Assembly: GCA_934546745.1 (NCBI GenBank)
Contig: CAKTDV010000031.1
Span: 1-16,761, forward strand
DNA from: an uncultured Desulfovibrio sp.
GTDB taxonomy: Bacteria; Desulfobacterota; Desulfovibrionia; Desulfovibrionales; Desulfovibrionaceae
Length of the DNA stretch: 16,761 nucleotides
Reading direction: 5' to 3'
Under the pieces are notes generated by a model, which saw only the letters and a program-made list of their open reading frames with translations, was not told the DNA's origin and ran no database searches. The translations under genes were made by a program, and so were the position numbers. The first letter of the stretch is position 1. Every line of letters begins with the position of its first letter. Shown here in pieces: positions 1-6,187 of this stretch.

Positions 1-144
1 CGAGTGAGGCACCTGGTGGAAAATGCTTTTCTCCATCTCAAACGGTGGCGAGGTATTGCTACCAGATATGCGAAGAATCTCACTTCATTTGAGGCTGCCG
101 TACAAATCCGCTGTAGAGCGATATGGCTCAAGGTGTTACCTTGA
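1..144 (+). CDS. IS5-family transposase, C-terminal fragment (partial at window edge)
   Basis: The last 47 codons of a DDE transposase are open in frame 1 from the first base and end at TGA 142-144. The peptide contains RHLVENAFLHLKRWRGIATR (residues 3-22), the usual C-terminal block of IS5-type transposases. The glutamate of VENAF (fragment residue 7) is the expected third catalytic acid, and the following HLKRWRGIA / RYAKN stretch and FEAAVQIRC tail are also typical. The rest of the protein lies outside the window, so it cannot be said whether the transposase is intact. Its presence explains the truncation of the methyltransferase gene to its right. Confidence 0.8.
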   Translation, partial: RVRHLVENAFLHLKRWRGIATRYAKNLTSFEAAVQIRCRAIWLKVLP

Positions 145-165
145 TCTCGTGTAGACACTATCTAA
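1..165 (+). mobile_element. Right (3') end of an IS5-family insertion sequence, cut by the window edge
   Basis: This is the end of an insertion sequence that continues to the left of the window. It holds the C-terminus of a transposase in frame 1, followed by about 20 bases of non-coding end. The outer boundary is placed at the CTAA at 162-165: read on the minus strand, the methyltransferase homology (ARNLL) stops exactly there and is replaced by IS sequence. CTAA fits the YTAR target preference known for IS5-type elements. The exact terminal inverted repeat cannot be confirmed because the other end is outside the window. Confidence 0.7.
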
Positions 166-688
166 TAAATTCCTTGCCAGTACAAGTCTCGGATATACCA
201 TGCTGCACCAGTCAGAATGAAAGCGTCCATTGCTTTCCGTATTACGAAACAGTCTATCTCCGTCTTCGTCATACACACCAGCGGCTTCGTCATAGTCATC
301 TTTGTCGGCAGTAAAGTTATCCCGATAGATAAAATCATTGCCGGTATTGTACGGCGGGTCGATATAAATCATCTTGACTTTTCCGAGATAGCTTTCCTGC
401 AAGAGCTTCAATACGTCAAGGTTATCCCCCTCAATGTACAGGTTTTCCGTGGTATCCCAATTTTTACTTTCCTCCATGCAGGGGCGGAGCGTTTTACGGA
501 TGGGCCGCCCGGCCTCACGAATGGCTTCGCGCTTGCCGACCCAGGTAAACTCGTAGGCTTCATCGCCCATGACGTCATCGCCAAGCATGGTACGGAGCAG
601 GCTCGGCCACTACGCCGGGAAAAAGTTCGGCGATTTTCTGAACATTCGCGGCAGTCAGATCGGGGGTTTCCATTTTGAACTTATCCAC
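162..688 (-). pseudogene. Type III-like DNA adenine methyltransferase (Mod), frameshifted and truncated by the IS
   Basis: This remnant would have methylated adenine for a type III-like restriction-modification system. It starts at GTG 688 (VDKFKMETPDLTAAN..., with GGGAG 8 nt upstream) or ATG 703. It reads KIAELFPGVVAE and then loses frame near 600-612, reaching TGA at 575-577. Homology resumes in another frame at LLRTMLGDDV (about 600) and runs through KTLRPCMEESKNWDTTENLY, the segment LYIEGDNLDVLKLLQESYLG and the catalytic motif IV DPPYNTGNDFIY to YPRLVLARNLL, where the IS begins. From memory of the family, about 20 residues are missing between VVAE and LLRTML. The SAM-binding motif I and the target-recognition region are gone, so it cannot be active. 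Its start overlaps the DUF4391 gene end by 34 nt. Confidence 0.8.
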
Positions 689-1339
689 GATATTGTCTCC
701 CATTCTTTTTTCAGCCGTTTCAGTGCCGTATTCAGCTCCACCTGCCGGTTGAACTGCTTTTCCCGGTAAATCCTGTTCTCCAGCGCGGCAATTTCCCGCT
801 GGAGTTTTTGCCGCCGCTCATCTCGGCCGATCGCATCCCTGATGCCGCTATCCCCAGCGTCACTATCGTGCTTAAGCGCCTCTCCGGCTATCTGCCGAAT
901 CAAGCTTTCGTACACCGCATCCATTGTCAGCCATTCAAGGCGTAAGGTCAACCCTTCCGGCGCAAACCATCCGGTATGATAATACCTGCCGGGCTTGAAT
1001 GCGCTGCTCTTGCCTGCCTCTTTCCAGGCGATCCATGCTTGGATTCTGTCGCCGTATTCCAACAGAAACAGCAAATGGTAGGGGATTTTCCTGTCGATCA
1101 GCTCAAGGATTTTCTGATCAAGTTTCGGCTGGTTCAAGTGAATGGCGATAACCTGAATTTCGCTTACCGTTTCCCCCGGCGCAATATTCACCGTGCCGGG
1201 GGCGATCTTGTTCTGCCAGATTATCTGGCTGATCTGCTCAACAAAGATACGCTTCAACTGTGGCGAGAGCGAGAGGTTTTCGTAAAATTTTGTCTTGGGT
1301 ATGCCGCCCAAAGGCCGTGGACTCAGGAAAGTGCGGCAT
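655..1339 (-). pseudogene. DUF4391-domain protein with a probable 2-bp frameshift near the N-terminus
   Basis: This is a protein of unknown function (DUF4391), a family found beside helicase and Mod genes of type III-like systems. A natural start is ATG 1339-1337 with AGGAG 9 nt upstream, and it begins MPHFPESTAFGR. The family pattern then continues in another frame: IPKTKFYENLSLSPQLKRIF, GETVSEIQVIAIHLNQ, IPYHLLFLLEYG, a YYHTGWF block, and a charged C-terminus with a likely coiled coil (LQREIAALENRIYREKQFN). Joining TTTGGGCGG to ATACCC in frame would need two extra bases, so a 2-bp loss at about 1303-1306 is likely. Without it, the only open version starts at TTG 1311, which has no ribosome site. 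The gene sits 2 nt after the helicase stop (TGAGCATG). Confidence 0.68.
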
Positions 1340-1341
1340 GC

Positions 1342-1734
1342 TCAATTCTCCTGCCGCACGACAAAAAAGGAAATAAGCTCAAAATCGTCAAGTCCCTTTA
1401 CTTGAGCGTTCAGTGCGGATGTACCGCCGCTTTTGAACAAGCTATCAATATCGCTTTCCGCTTTCATATCCACAATGGAGTGGATGGCGTGTTCAAGCAG
1501 CCGCGAATAAGCCCGCATGTCACGGCCATCTTTGGTATCTTGGTTAAAGTGACGGCAAAGCTCCTTGTGCGGCGCATTGTTTCCCTTGCAGAGCAGGCGT
1601 AAACTATCAAACACCTGTTTGGGTGAAAGGTGATCGCACACAATTTCACCGGTGTCTGATACATAGACCATATAGAACGGATGCAGGCGGTTCTGGTTGT
1701 CAATATTGACGCCACCATTTCTGTTTTTGAGGAG
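1342..1734 (-). pseudogene. C-terminal fragment of a helicase-like protein of the same RM/defence cassette
   Basis: An open frame of 130 codons reads LLKNRNGGVNIDNQNRLHPF, YMVYVSDTGEIVCDHLSPKQ, ETKDG-like and IDSLF segments, and ends GLDDFELISFFVVRQEN. It is bounded upstream by an in-frame TGA at 1735-1737, with no start codon or ribosome site near the break. The sequence resembles the end of the large helicase encoded next to DUF4391 and Mod genes, and the gene order supports this. No helicase motifs remain, because those lie in the missing N-terminal part. The name is therefore inferred from tail similarity and context. The open frame has only one internal ATG (1671), so a short product starting there is possible but unlikely to be functional. 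Confidence 0.5.
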
Positions 1735-1962
1735 TCAGCCTGATAAACCGCAAGGAAGAAGACTTACATTTATCTCTTTGTTTTTATTGATTTTTTATTC
1801 TTGGCAATTTCTATTAATTGGCATCTTGAGCATGGTAGTTTTTCATTCATACAATTTTAATATCGCACAAATCGTACCAAATTAAATTATTAAACAGTAG
1901 AGAGATTCGAGAAAATATAGTATGTCGCCTCGCTATATGCAAGGTTTCCATAGTTTCTCATT
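1735..1962. other. AT-rich gene-free junction between the decayed island and fliR
   Basis: About 228 bases of markedly AT-rich DNA lie between the broken helicase end and the fliR stop. No convincing coding sequence is visible. A plus-strand reading frame ending near 1885 is hydrophobic, but that is what T-rich DNA gives by chance. A weak hairpin (ATATAG 1915-1920 with CTATAT 1933-1938) could be a poor terminator for fliR. The composition differs sharply from the GC-rich core, so this is the likely edge of horizontally acquired DNA. Confidence 0.5.
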
Positions 1963-2754
1963 TTAGTTATACAACGGGCTCATGGCCCGGAGGATGTTGG
2001 TGAACAGCCCATCCATGCCGGAGATGAACGAGCCGATATGCTGCGCCATGATGGAGAAGATCAGGCCGATGAAGAAAAACCCCACGCCGATCTTGATGGG
2101 AAAGCCAAATTCCATAATGCGGATCTGCGGCGATGTCCGCGCCACGAGGCCAAGGGCGACCTCCACCATAAAGAGGGCGGCCATGACGGGCGCGCATATC
2201 TTGAGGGCCAGACGGAAGACGCCGGCGGACAGGGAGACCACCTGATCCAGCAGCGCCTGACCGATGAACAGCCCGCCGGGCGGAATAAGCTCAAAGGTTC
2301 CGGCAAAGCCGCGAATCATGTAGAGATGCCCTTCCAGCGACAGAAAGGTCAGCAGGGAGACCATCCAGATAAAGAAGGCCGCCGGGCCCGTCCTGTTGCC
2401 ACTGATGGGATCGGCAAAGGAAATCATGGCAAAGCCCATCTGAAAGCCCAGAAGCTCGCCGCCGGCCTGAATGCCCATGAAAAGAAAATCAATAACCATG
2501 CCAAGCACAAGGCCGACGACCACTTCCCCAAGCAACATGATGGCGATATCAAAGGGATGGGCGGGCATGAACACGCCGGAGAGGGCGACGGCGGGCCACA
2601 CGCCCAGAGTGAAGACCAGGGAGACGGCGGCCTTGACAAGCGTGGGGATGTTCTGTGTGGAAAAGATGGGCAGCATGAACATGATGATGCTCACGCGCAT
2701 GAGCGTCAGAATGAAGCTGAGGACGACCGCGGGGTTGTAGTCAAAAAGGTTCAT
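1963..2754 (-). CDS. fliR: Flagellar type III export membrane protein FliR
   Basis: FliR (263 aa) is one of the FliP-FliQ-FliR export-gate subunits of the flagellar basal body in the inner membrane. It begins MNLFDYNPAVVLSFILTLMR and shows about six hydrophobic spans. The family blocks are clear: NIPTLVKAAVSLVF, LLGEVVVGLVLGMV, GELLGFQMGFAMISFADPI, LLTFLSLEGHLYMI, a PPGG turn, and the last IKIGVGFFFIGL span. The length is normal for the family. The start is ATG 2754, 11 nt after the cheV stop. There is no good Shine-Dalgarno in front, so it probably relies on coupling to cheV. A longer open frame upstream only overlaps cheV in the wrong frame. Confidence 0.95.
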   Translation of the reverse strand: MNLFDYNPAVVLSFILTLMRVSIIMFMLPIFSTQNIPTLVKAAVSLVFTLGVWPAVALSGVFMPAHPFDIAIMLLGEVVVGLVLGMVIDFLFMGIQAGGELLGFQMGFAMISFADPISGNRTGPAAFFIWMVSLLTFLSLEGHLYMIRGFAGTFELIPPGGLFIGQALLDQVVSLSAGVFRLALKICAPVMAALFMVEVALGLVARTSPQIRIMEFGFPIKIGVGFFFIGLIFSIMAQHIGSFISGMDGLFTNILRAMSPLYN

Positions 2755-2765
2755 GGGCGGAGGCG

Positions 2766-3719
2766 CTATCTGTGCAGTTTCGCCGCAATGAGTTCCCGGA
2801 TGATCTGATTGAGGCGCGGCAGATCCGGTTTCGAGACCTGCCTGTCCGCGCCGACCTTTTCCCCCTTGACGCGAACGGCATCTGTAATCAGGGAGGAGAA
2901 AAGAATGACCGGAATATCGCGCATGGCCGGATCGCTGCGGATATGCGCCGTCAGACTGTGTCCGTCCATCTCCGGCATTTCGATGTCCGAAATGATAACG
3001 TGGAGATGATCCGTCAGGCGCTCTCCCCTGCCGGCGCATTCGTCGCGCAACTGCTGGAGATAGTTCCAGGCGTCCATGCCGGTGCCCTTGTCCGTCACCT
3101 GAAAACCGGACTGCACCAGCGAGGAACGTATGATGTGGCGAATGGCGCTGGAATCGTCCACCACCAGCAGATGGAACTTGCCCGCGTCCTCCACGGGCGT
3201 GGTGTCCACTTCCACGTGGGACATGTCCAGCGACGGATCCAGCGCGGCAAGAATCTTTTCCATGTCCAGAATGAAAAGAACGCGATCGTCCTTGCGCAGA
3301 ACCCCCGTGATGGAGGACTTCGAGTAATTCTGCACATGCTGGTTCGGTAATTCGATTTGATCCCAGGTAAGGCGGTGGATGCTGGTGACCGCCGTCACAA
3401 GAAAGGCCGCCTGTACGCCGCAGAATTCCGTCACAAGAACCTTGTTGGTGGGCTTCTTGACGATGGTCTTGCCCAGCCACCCCCCGAGATCGACCAGCGG
3501 CAACACCTTGCCCCGCAGGTTGAACGTGCCGAGACTGGGGGAATGCCCGGCGCTGGGCATACTTGTCACCGTAGGCATACGGATGATTTCCAGAACCTTG
3601 GCAACGTTGATGCCGTAGGAGCCCACATAGGAGGAGCCGTCGGGCAAAGATTCCTCAATAAGGAATTCGATAATCTCAAGTTCGTTGTTCCTGGGCGAAA
3701 GCAGGCTGTTCTGTGACAT
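2766..3719 (-). CDS. cheV: Chemotaxis coupling protein CheV (CheW domain plus receiver domain)
   Basis: This 317-aa protein links chemoreceptors to CheA through an N-terminal CheW-like domain (about 18-165; FNLRGKVLPLVDLGGWLG is the CheW core). It is tuned by a C-terminal response-regulator receiver (about 182-315). The receiver keeps its key residues: the acidic pair D188-D189 in LLVVDDSSA, the phosphoacceptor D245 in IISDIEMPEMDG, S275/S276 in the switch position and K297 in VSKPD. The CheW-receiver order is diagnostic of CheV. The start ATG 3719 has GAGGT about 6 nt upstream. It leads the cheV-fliR transcription unit, and a sigma-28-type promoter lies about 50 bases upstream, which fits late motility genes. 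Confidence 0.95.
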   Translation of the reverse strand: MSQNSLLSPRNNELEIIEFLIEESLPDGSSYVGSYGINVAKVLEIIRMPTVTSMPSAGHSPSLGTFNLRGKVLPLVDLGGWLGKTIVKKPTNKVLVTEFCGVQAAFLVTAVTSIHRLTWDQIELPNQHVQNYSKSSITGVLRKDDRVLFILDMEKILAALDPSLDMSHVEVDTTPVEDAGKFHLLVVDDSSAIRHIIRSSLVQSGFQVTDKGTGMDAWNYLQQLRDECAGRGERLTDHLHVIISDIEMPEMDGHSLTAHIRSDPAMRDIPVILFSSLITDAVRVKGEKVGADRQVSKPDLPRLNQIIRELIAAKLHR

Positions 3720-3768
3720 GGCGACCTCGTGCGTCTGGGCTCTGAACGCCGCCCAGCGTCTGAACGTC

Positions 3769-3795
3769 TTATCGGTCAGGGCAGGGAAAGCTTAA
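3769..3795 (-). promoter_or_regulatory. Probable sigma-28 (FliA) promoter for cheV-fliR
   Basis: Read on the minus strand, TTAAGCTT (3795-3788), exactly 11 bases, then ACCGATAA (3776-3769). The known enterobacterial sigma-28 consensus is TAAAGTTT-N11-GCCGATAA, so the match is 6/8 and 7/8 with ideal spacing. The expected start of transcription is about 40 nt before the cheV ATG. The downstream genes are motility genes, which supports the call. Confidence 0.6.
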
Positions 3796-3831
3796 GCTTC
3801 CCCCGGGCGGCCCGGTGTGGTCTTTTCGGCG

Positions 3832-4533
3832 TTACGACGGCGCGCGCGGCTTTTCCTGGGCCTTTTTGCCCCGCGGCGGGGGCGGTTCGCGCCGGGGGCA
3901 GAAGGTTCCCATATCGCAGCCTGCGCAACGCGGGTTCCGGGCATGGCAGACATCGCGCCCGAACCAGACCATGCGGTGGTTGAATGCGCCCCATTCCGCC
4001 CGCGGCAACAGCGCCATGAGGTCCTGTTCCACATCGACGGGATCCGTCCGCGCCGTCAGGCCCAGACGGTAGCAGATACGTTTGACATGGGTATCCACGG
4101 CCAGCCCCTCGTTGATGCCGTAGGCCCCGTACAGAACGACGTTGGCCGTTTTACGGGCCACGCCGGGCAGGGTCGTCAGCTCCGCCATGCCGCGAGGCAC
4201 CTGGCCGCCGTAGACTTCCATGACCCGGCGTGCCGCGCCCAGAAGATTTTTTGCCTTGCTGCGGAAAAAACCCGTGCTGCGTATGACGTTTTCCAGATCG
4301 CCGGGCAGGGCCAACGCCAGTTCGGCCGGGCCGGGCCAGCGCCGGAAAAGCTCAGGGGTAACGGTATTGACACGCGCGTCGGTACATTGCGCCGCCAGAA
4401 CGGTCGCAACGAGCAGCTGCCAGGCGTTGCGGGCCGAAAGATGGGTGGCCGGAGCCGGATAACGCGCCTGCAGCGCGGCCAGGGCCTGCCCGGCGCGCTC
4501 CCGCGCGCCCTCGGGCAATCTCGTCTTTTGCAT
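3832..4533 (-). CDS. nth: Endonuclease III (base-excision repair DNA glycosylase/AP lyase)
   Basis: Nth (233 aa) removes oxidised pyrimidines from DNA and nicks the resulting abasic site. The helix-hairpin-helix is TLPGVARKTANVVL (121-134) with catalytic lysine K128. The catalytic aspartate is D147 in AVDTHVKR. The [4Fe-4S] ligands follow the family spacing C-X6-C-X2-C-X5-C at C196, C203, C206 and C212. The early block LLVATVLAAQCTDARVN is also typical. A proline- and lysine-rich tail follows the cluster (about 214-233). The ribosome site before ATG 4533 is weak (AGAG). It appears to be monocistronic, divergent from cutA. Confidence 0.95.
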   Translation of the reverse strand: MQKTRLPEGARERAGQALAALQARYPAPATHLSARNAWQLLVATVLAAQCTDARVNTVTPELFRRWPGPAELALALPGDLENVIRSTGFFRSKAKNLLGAARRVMEVYGGQVPRGMAELTTLPGVARKTANVVLYGAYGINEGLAVDTHVKRICYRLGLTARTDPVDVEQDLMALLPRAEWGAFNHRMVWFGRDVCHARNPRCAGCDMGTFCPRREPPPPRGKKAQEKPRAPS

Positions 4534-4601
4534 GACTCTGGTTTATGCCACAGGCCGCGACGCACGGCAATACGCCCGCCCGCGAAACCCCCGCCCGCGG
4601 A

Positions 4602-4647
4602 ACGGGGCGCGCCGCAAAAATCTTCCTTGTTTTTTGCCCCGCCCCGT
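4602..4647. other. Nested inverted repeat in the nth-cutA divergent region
   Basis: Outer arms ACGGGGCG (4602-4609) and CGCCCCGT (4640-4647) enclose inner arms GCAAAAA (4614-4620) and TTTTTGC (4631-4637) around a 10-nt loop. It lies 43 bases upstream of the cutA start. A weak cutA promoter reading (TTGTTT 4627-4632, 16 nt, TACTCT 4649-4654) overlaps it. It could be a regulatory site or a bidirectional terminator-like structure; the sequence alone does not decide. Confidence 0.4.
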
Positions 4648-4689
4648 GTACTCTTGCGCTGCGCCCCACGCGCAACGGGAGGACGCGCC

Positions 4690-5037
4690 ATGTGCCTGCT
4701 TGTTTACGTGACCATGCCGGATAAGGAATCCGCCACACGCCTTGCCCATCGCCTTGTGGAGGCGCGTCTGGCGGCCGGTGTGAACCTTGTGCCGGGCATC
4801 CAGTCCGTCTACCGCTGGCGGAACGCCATCCACGAGCATGGCGAATGCCTGCTGCTGGCGCAGCTTTCGCGGGCGGCTTTTGCGGAAGCGCGCGCCCTGA
4901 TTGTGCGGGAGCATCCCTATGAGGTGCCCTGCGTCGTGGCGTTACCCCTGATCGACGGGCACAGCCCCTTTCTAGAATGGATAACCGCCCACTCCTTTCC
5001 CATCCCCGGAGGGGAGGACACCGCTCCGGAAAGCTAG
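4690..5037 (+). CDS. cutA: CutA, divalent-cation tolerance protein
   Basis: CutA is a small trimeric, PII-like protein historically linked to copper and other divalent-ion tolerance; its exact role is unsettled. This 115-aa copy has the family blocks VYVTMPDKESATRLAHRLVE (residues 6-25), ARLAAGVNLVPGIQSVYRW (25-43) and HPYEVPCVVALPLIDG (75-90), then FLEWI near the end. The start ATG 4690 is set by GGGAGG about 6 nt upstream; a much longer open frame reaching back across nth is a GC-rich shadow. It is a plus-strand single gene, and the next plus-strand gene starts 96 bases on, after a hairpin element. Confidence 0.93.
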   Translation: MCLLVYVTMPDKESATRLAHRLVEARLAAGVNLVPGIQSVYRWRNAIHEHGECLLLAQLSRAAFAEARALIVREHPYEVPCVVALPLIDGHSPFLEWITAHSFPIPGGEDTAPES

Positions 5038-5062
5038 CGCGGTTGCATGTCGGGCATGCCCC

Positions 5063-5088
5063 CGCTCCGGCGGACGCGGGAGCGGACG
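5063..5088 (+). repeat. GC-rich hairpin repeat, left copy (flanks the kinase gene)
   Basis: The copy carries CCGCTCC (5063-5069) and GGAGCGG (5079-5085) as a 7-bp stem with a short GC-rich loop. The 20 bases 5069-5088 recur exactly, in opposite orientation, at 6136-6155 on the other side of the kinase gene. It lies between cutA and the kinase gene and may also end cutA transcription. Confidence 0.6.
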
Positions 5089-5133
5089 GACGCGCCCCGC
5101 TCACGCGGCAACTATCTCCAAAGAGAGGATCCC

Positions 5134-6081
5134 ATGTCTGTATACGTTTCCGGCTCGCTGGCCTTTGACCGCATCATGACCTTCAAAGGCAACCTGCACG
5201 ATCACATTCTTACGGACAAGCTGCGCATGATCAGCGTCAGCTTCATGGTGGACAGTATGGACGAGCGGCGCGGCGGTTGCGCGGGAAACATCGCCTACAG
5301 CCTGTCCCTGCTGGGGGAAAAGCCCGTGCTGGTAGCGGCGGCGGGCCGCGATTTTGACGGCTACGGCCGTTTTCTTGAAAAACAGGGCGTCTCTCTGGAA
5401 GGCGTGCGCCGTGTCCCCGATGTTTTTACCGCCCTGTGCTACATCACAAGCGATCTGAATGGCAATCAGATTACGGGTTTTTACCCGGGAGCCATGAACA
5501 CGCCCTCCGACTATGCCTTCCCCCATCTCGACGCGACAACGGATCTTGGCATCGTCTCGCCCGGCAACATGGAGGATATGCGCCGCCTTCCGGCTTTTTA
5601 CAGGGAAAAGGGTGTGCGTTATATCTATGACCCCGGCCAGCAGCTGCCTGTCCTTGACAAAGAGGATTTGGCGGCGGGCATCGAGGGATCCTTCGCCTGC
5701 GTGACCAACGACTATGAACTCAGCATGGTCTGCAAAAAGCTGGATCTGCGGGAAGAGGAGCTTCTGGGGAAAACGCGCTGGCTTGTGACAACCCTGGGCG
5801 CGGAAGGCCAGAGGGTGCGTTCCGCCGACGGCACGGATGTGCGCATTCCGGCGCTGCCATGCCGCAAGGTCGCGGATCCCACAGGCGCTGGGGATGCCCA
5901 TCGCGCCGGCCTGCTGGCGGGTATCGCGCACGGGCTTTCCGTACCGGAAGCGGCAAAGATAGGCGCCGTCAGCGCGACGTATGCCATCGAGCATGTGGGC
6001 ACGCAGGAACATGCCTACAGCAGGGAGGCCTTTGTCCGCCGCTACGAGGAGGCCTTTGACAGGATGCCCGTGCGCCTGTAG
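5134..6081 (+). CDS. PfkB-family carbohydrate kinase, adenosine-kinase-like
   Basis: This 315-aa ribokinase-fold enzyme transfers phosphate from ATP to a sugar or nucleoside hydroxyl. PfkB signature 1 is seen as RRGGCAGNIAYSLSLLGEKP (residues 46-64), and signature 2 as DPTGAGDAHRAGLLAG (248-263), with D254 the expected catalytic base. The YDPGQQLPVL block and the DPTGxGDAxRAG form resemble bacterial adenosine kinases (Rv2202c type) more than fructokinases. The usual phenylalanine after GAGDA is histidine here (H256). Adenosine is therefore the best guess, not proven. The start ATG 5134 has AGAGAGG upstream; an in-frame ATG at 5047 lacks a ribosome site and would run through the hairpin repeat. 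It is a single gene. Confidence 0.88.
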   Translation: MSVYVSGSLAFDRIMTFKGNLHDHILTDKLRMISVSFMVDSMDERRGGCAGNIAYSLSLLGEKPVLVAAAGRDFDGYGRFLEKQGVSLEGVRRVPDVFTALCYITSDLNGNQITGFYPGAMNTPSDYAFPHLDATTDLGIVSPGNMEDMRRLPAFYREKGVRYIYDPGQQLPVLDKEDLAAGIEGSFACVTNDYELSMVCKKLDLREEELLGKTRWLVTTLGAEGQRVRSADGTDVRIPALPCRKVADPTGAGDAHRAGLLAGIAHGLSVPEAAKIGAVSATYAIEHVGTQEHAYSREAFVRRYEEAFDRMPVRL

Positions 6082-6135
6082 CGAAGCCGCACGCGCACCT
6101 CGGAAAATCGCGGTTTTCCTTATGGCGGGCGCGGG

Positions 6136-6162
6136 CGTCCGCTCCCGCGTCCGCCAGGAGCG
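6136..6162 (-). repeat. GC-rich hairpin repeat, right copy (inverted)
   Basis: Bases 6136-6155 are the exact reverse complement of 5069-5088. The flanking CCGCTCC/GGAGCGG stem is kept (6139-6145 with 6156-6162), with a single-base indel relative to the left copy. Upstream bases GGCGGGCGCGGG (6124-6135) can also pair with CCCGCGTCCGCC (6144-6155), giving a larger alternative hairpin. It sits between the convergent kinase and rfbA genes, where a shared terminator would be useful. Confidence 0.6.
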
Positions 6163-6187
6163 GTCACACGCTCACGATGAAACCGCT

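Noticed and set aside
217..678. 153-aa plus-strand frame opposite the Mod remnant
   Set aside because: Antisense of a clear DPPY methyltransferase sequence; a shadow.
1697..1885. 62-aa hydrophobic plus-strand frame in the AT-rich junction
   Set aside because: No ribosome site; its first part is antisense to the helicase tail; hydrophobicity is expected from T-rich DNA.
3786..3802. AAGCTTAAGCTT palindrome as a cheV/nth terminator
   Set aside because: No loop of useful size and no T-run; the same bases are better explained as the -35 part of the sigma-28 promoter.
3817..4689. Upstream 291 codons in frame with cutA
   Set aside because: Antisense to nth, which has all catalytic and iron-sulfur residues; the real cutA start has its own ribosome site at 4690.
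5101..6012. 303-aa minus-strand open frame opposite the kinase gene
   Set aside because: Antisense shadow; the plus-strand PfkB protein has both family signatures.
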